DNA of 64,000 nt, from contig LVZB01000001.1 of the NCBI GenBank assembly GCA_023101485.1, positions 1,730,001 to 1,794,000 on the forward strand, given 5' to 3'. Made by a program: the position numbers and the translations under genes. This document shows positions 63,351 through 64,000 of the stretch, piece after piece. This DNA is from Pasteurellaceae bacterium Macca. GTDB taxonomy: Bacteria; Pseudomonadota; Gammaproteobacteria; Enterobacterales; Pasteurellaceae. The notes beneath the pieces are model-generated. The model ran no database searches. It saw only the letters and a list, made by a program, of their open reading frames with translations, and had not been told where the DNA came from. Numbering within the stretch: the first letter of the stretch is position 1; every line of letters starts with the position of its first letter.

Positions 63351-63442
63351 AGCGTTTTTCAAACTAGTTCCTTTGATCGCTATTAGTGCCGTAATAAAAT
63401 GTCATTAGGCGGATGAGCATTGGAAACAAGAGGATTCTGAAA

Positions 63443-63456
63443 TTGTGATAGATCAA
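63443..63456 (+). promoter_or_regulatory. Possible FNR/CRP-like site before ompW
   Basis: TTGTG-atag-ATCAA has a perfect FNR right half-site and a poor left half. ompW is controlled by FNR in E. coli. The site lies about 160 bases before the start. Confidence 0.25.
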
Positions 63457-63617
63457 ATTTTATTAAATAAAATAAATAGAATATTTATAAAAAAGAATGT
63501 TTTAAGGTGAAAAGAAGGATATTTATCAAGACATATTCTTGACAATTACTTACAATAACGACCGTTTAACAACAAATCCATTACGTTCTTTTTAACCATA
63601 AAACATTGAGGTGTAAT

Positions 63618-64000
63618 ATGAAAAAAACAGCATTAGCCGTATTATTAAGTAGTGCATTATTCGCCGGTTCTGCAATGGCTCATGAAGCGGGAAGTACTAT
63701 TCTTCGTTTAGGTGCCGTGACCGTTGATGCCAATTCAAGCTCTCAAACCAAAACGGCAGTGGATGTGAATCTTCGTGTGCGTAACAACACACAATTAGGT
63801 TTAACTTTAACCCATATGTTCACGGACAATTTTGCCGTGGAATTATTAGGTGCAACCCCTTTTGAGCATAAAATTAACGCGACTGTGCCGGCACTAGGTA
63901 AAGCGAATGAAAATCTTGGTAATGTGGTGAGTGTAAAACAACTCCCACCAAGCCTATATGCACAATATTATTTCTTTGATAAAGATTCTGCAGTACGCCC
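63618..64000 (+). CDS. ompW: OmpW-family outer-membrane protein, N-terminal part
   Basis: The gene runs off the window end. The signal peptide is KTALAVLLSSALFAGSAMA; the mature start HEAGSTILRLGAVTVDANSS is typical of OmpW, an eight-stranded beta-barrel that may pass small hydrophobic molecules. Later segments LTLTHMFTDNFAVELLGATP and PPSLYAQYYFFDKDSAVRP fit. About the first 127 residues are present. Confidence 0.92.
   Translation, partial: MKKTALAVLLSSALFAGSAMAHEAGSTILRLGAVTVDANSSSQTKTAVDVNLRVRNNTQLGLTLTHMFTDNFAVELLGATPFEHKINATVPALGKANENLGNVVSVKQLPPSLYAQYYFFDKDSAVR

Overview
The window is a chromosomal segment of a gamma-proteobacterium of the family Pasteurellaceae. Three things point there. 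The 10-mer ACAAGCGGTC, the DNA uptake signal of the Actinobacillus pleuropneumoniae / Mannheimia / Glaesserella / H. ducreyi branch, occurs at least 22 times by eye on both strands. The gene set includes lipoprotein e(P4), tandem Plp/MetQ lipoproteins, AcrRAB next to purH, and an lptCAB-ptsN-rapZ cluster without rpoN. The proteins look like those of Haemophilus and Actinobacillus throughout. A cytolethal distending toxin operon makes Glaesserella (Haemophilus) parasuis or a close relative the best guess; this is an inference, not proof. No rRNA, tRNA, CRISPR array, prophage or insertion sequence was found.

Layout. 1-18342 is housekeeping: prmC (cut by the window start), a SirB1-family gene and kdsA, then a long minus-strand block (hel, bioB, rluB, yciO, ligA, zipA), cysZ on plus, then rsmE-yqgE-ruvX, tqsA, cytochrome b562, fabB, purA and hflKC on minus. 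18343-20961 holds the accessory cdtABC toxin operon with its flanks. 20962-26505 has a PurR-box-controlled NCS2 permease, trxA, hemA, glyA (also with a PurR box) and a DsbA-like protein. 26675-31056 is a methionine ABC importer with three tandem substrate-binding lipoproteins behind a promoter overlapped by MetJ-type boxes. A higBA toxin-antitoxin pair, ubiG and a frameshifted gdhA follow.

34334-41329 contains an unassigned lipoprotein, ubiI, the rapZ-ptsN-lptBAC group and a lone TPR/glycosyltransferase gene. 41432-48255 is acrRAB and purH (third PurR box). 48356-57263 has rnfH-ratA, selD, bcp-gmhB-queF-anmK and a ferric-iron ABC importer in the unusual order ATPase, binding protein, permease. 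57442-59610 is the least familiar stretch: an M15-type cell-wall peptidase with a small secreted partner, and on the opposite strand two tandem homologous small secreted proteins. The promoter of that pair appears to contain an 11-T tract between its -35 and -10 hexamers. The end holds ygiF-like and ycjX genes, a phosphoglycerate-mutase-like phosphatase, an RluA-family synthase and the start of ompW.

How it works together. Purine regulation is visible at three loci (permease, glyA, purH) through the same GCAAACGATT core. Methionine uptake appears to be under MetJ. Several intergenic terminators are built from inverted uptake-signal pairs. The candidates most worth a second look are the poly-T promoter with its tandem secreted paralogues, the divergence of ligand-pocket residues among the three MetQ copies, the one-base frameshift in a G run in gdhA, and the complete CDT operon.
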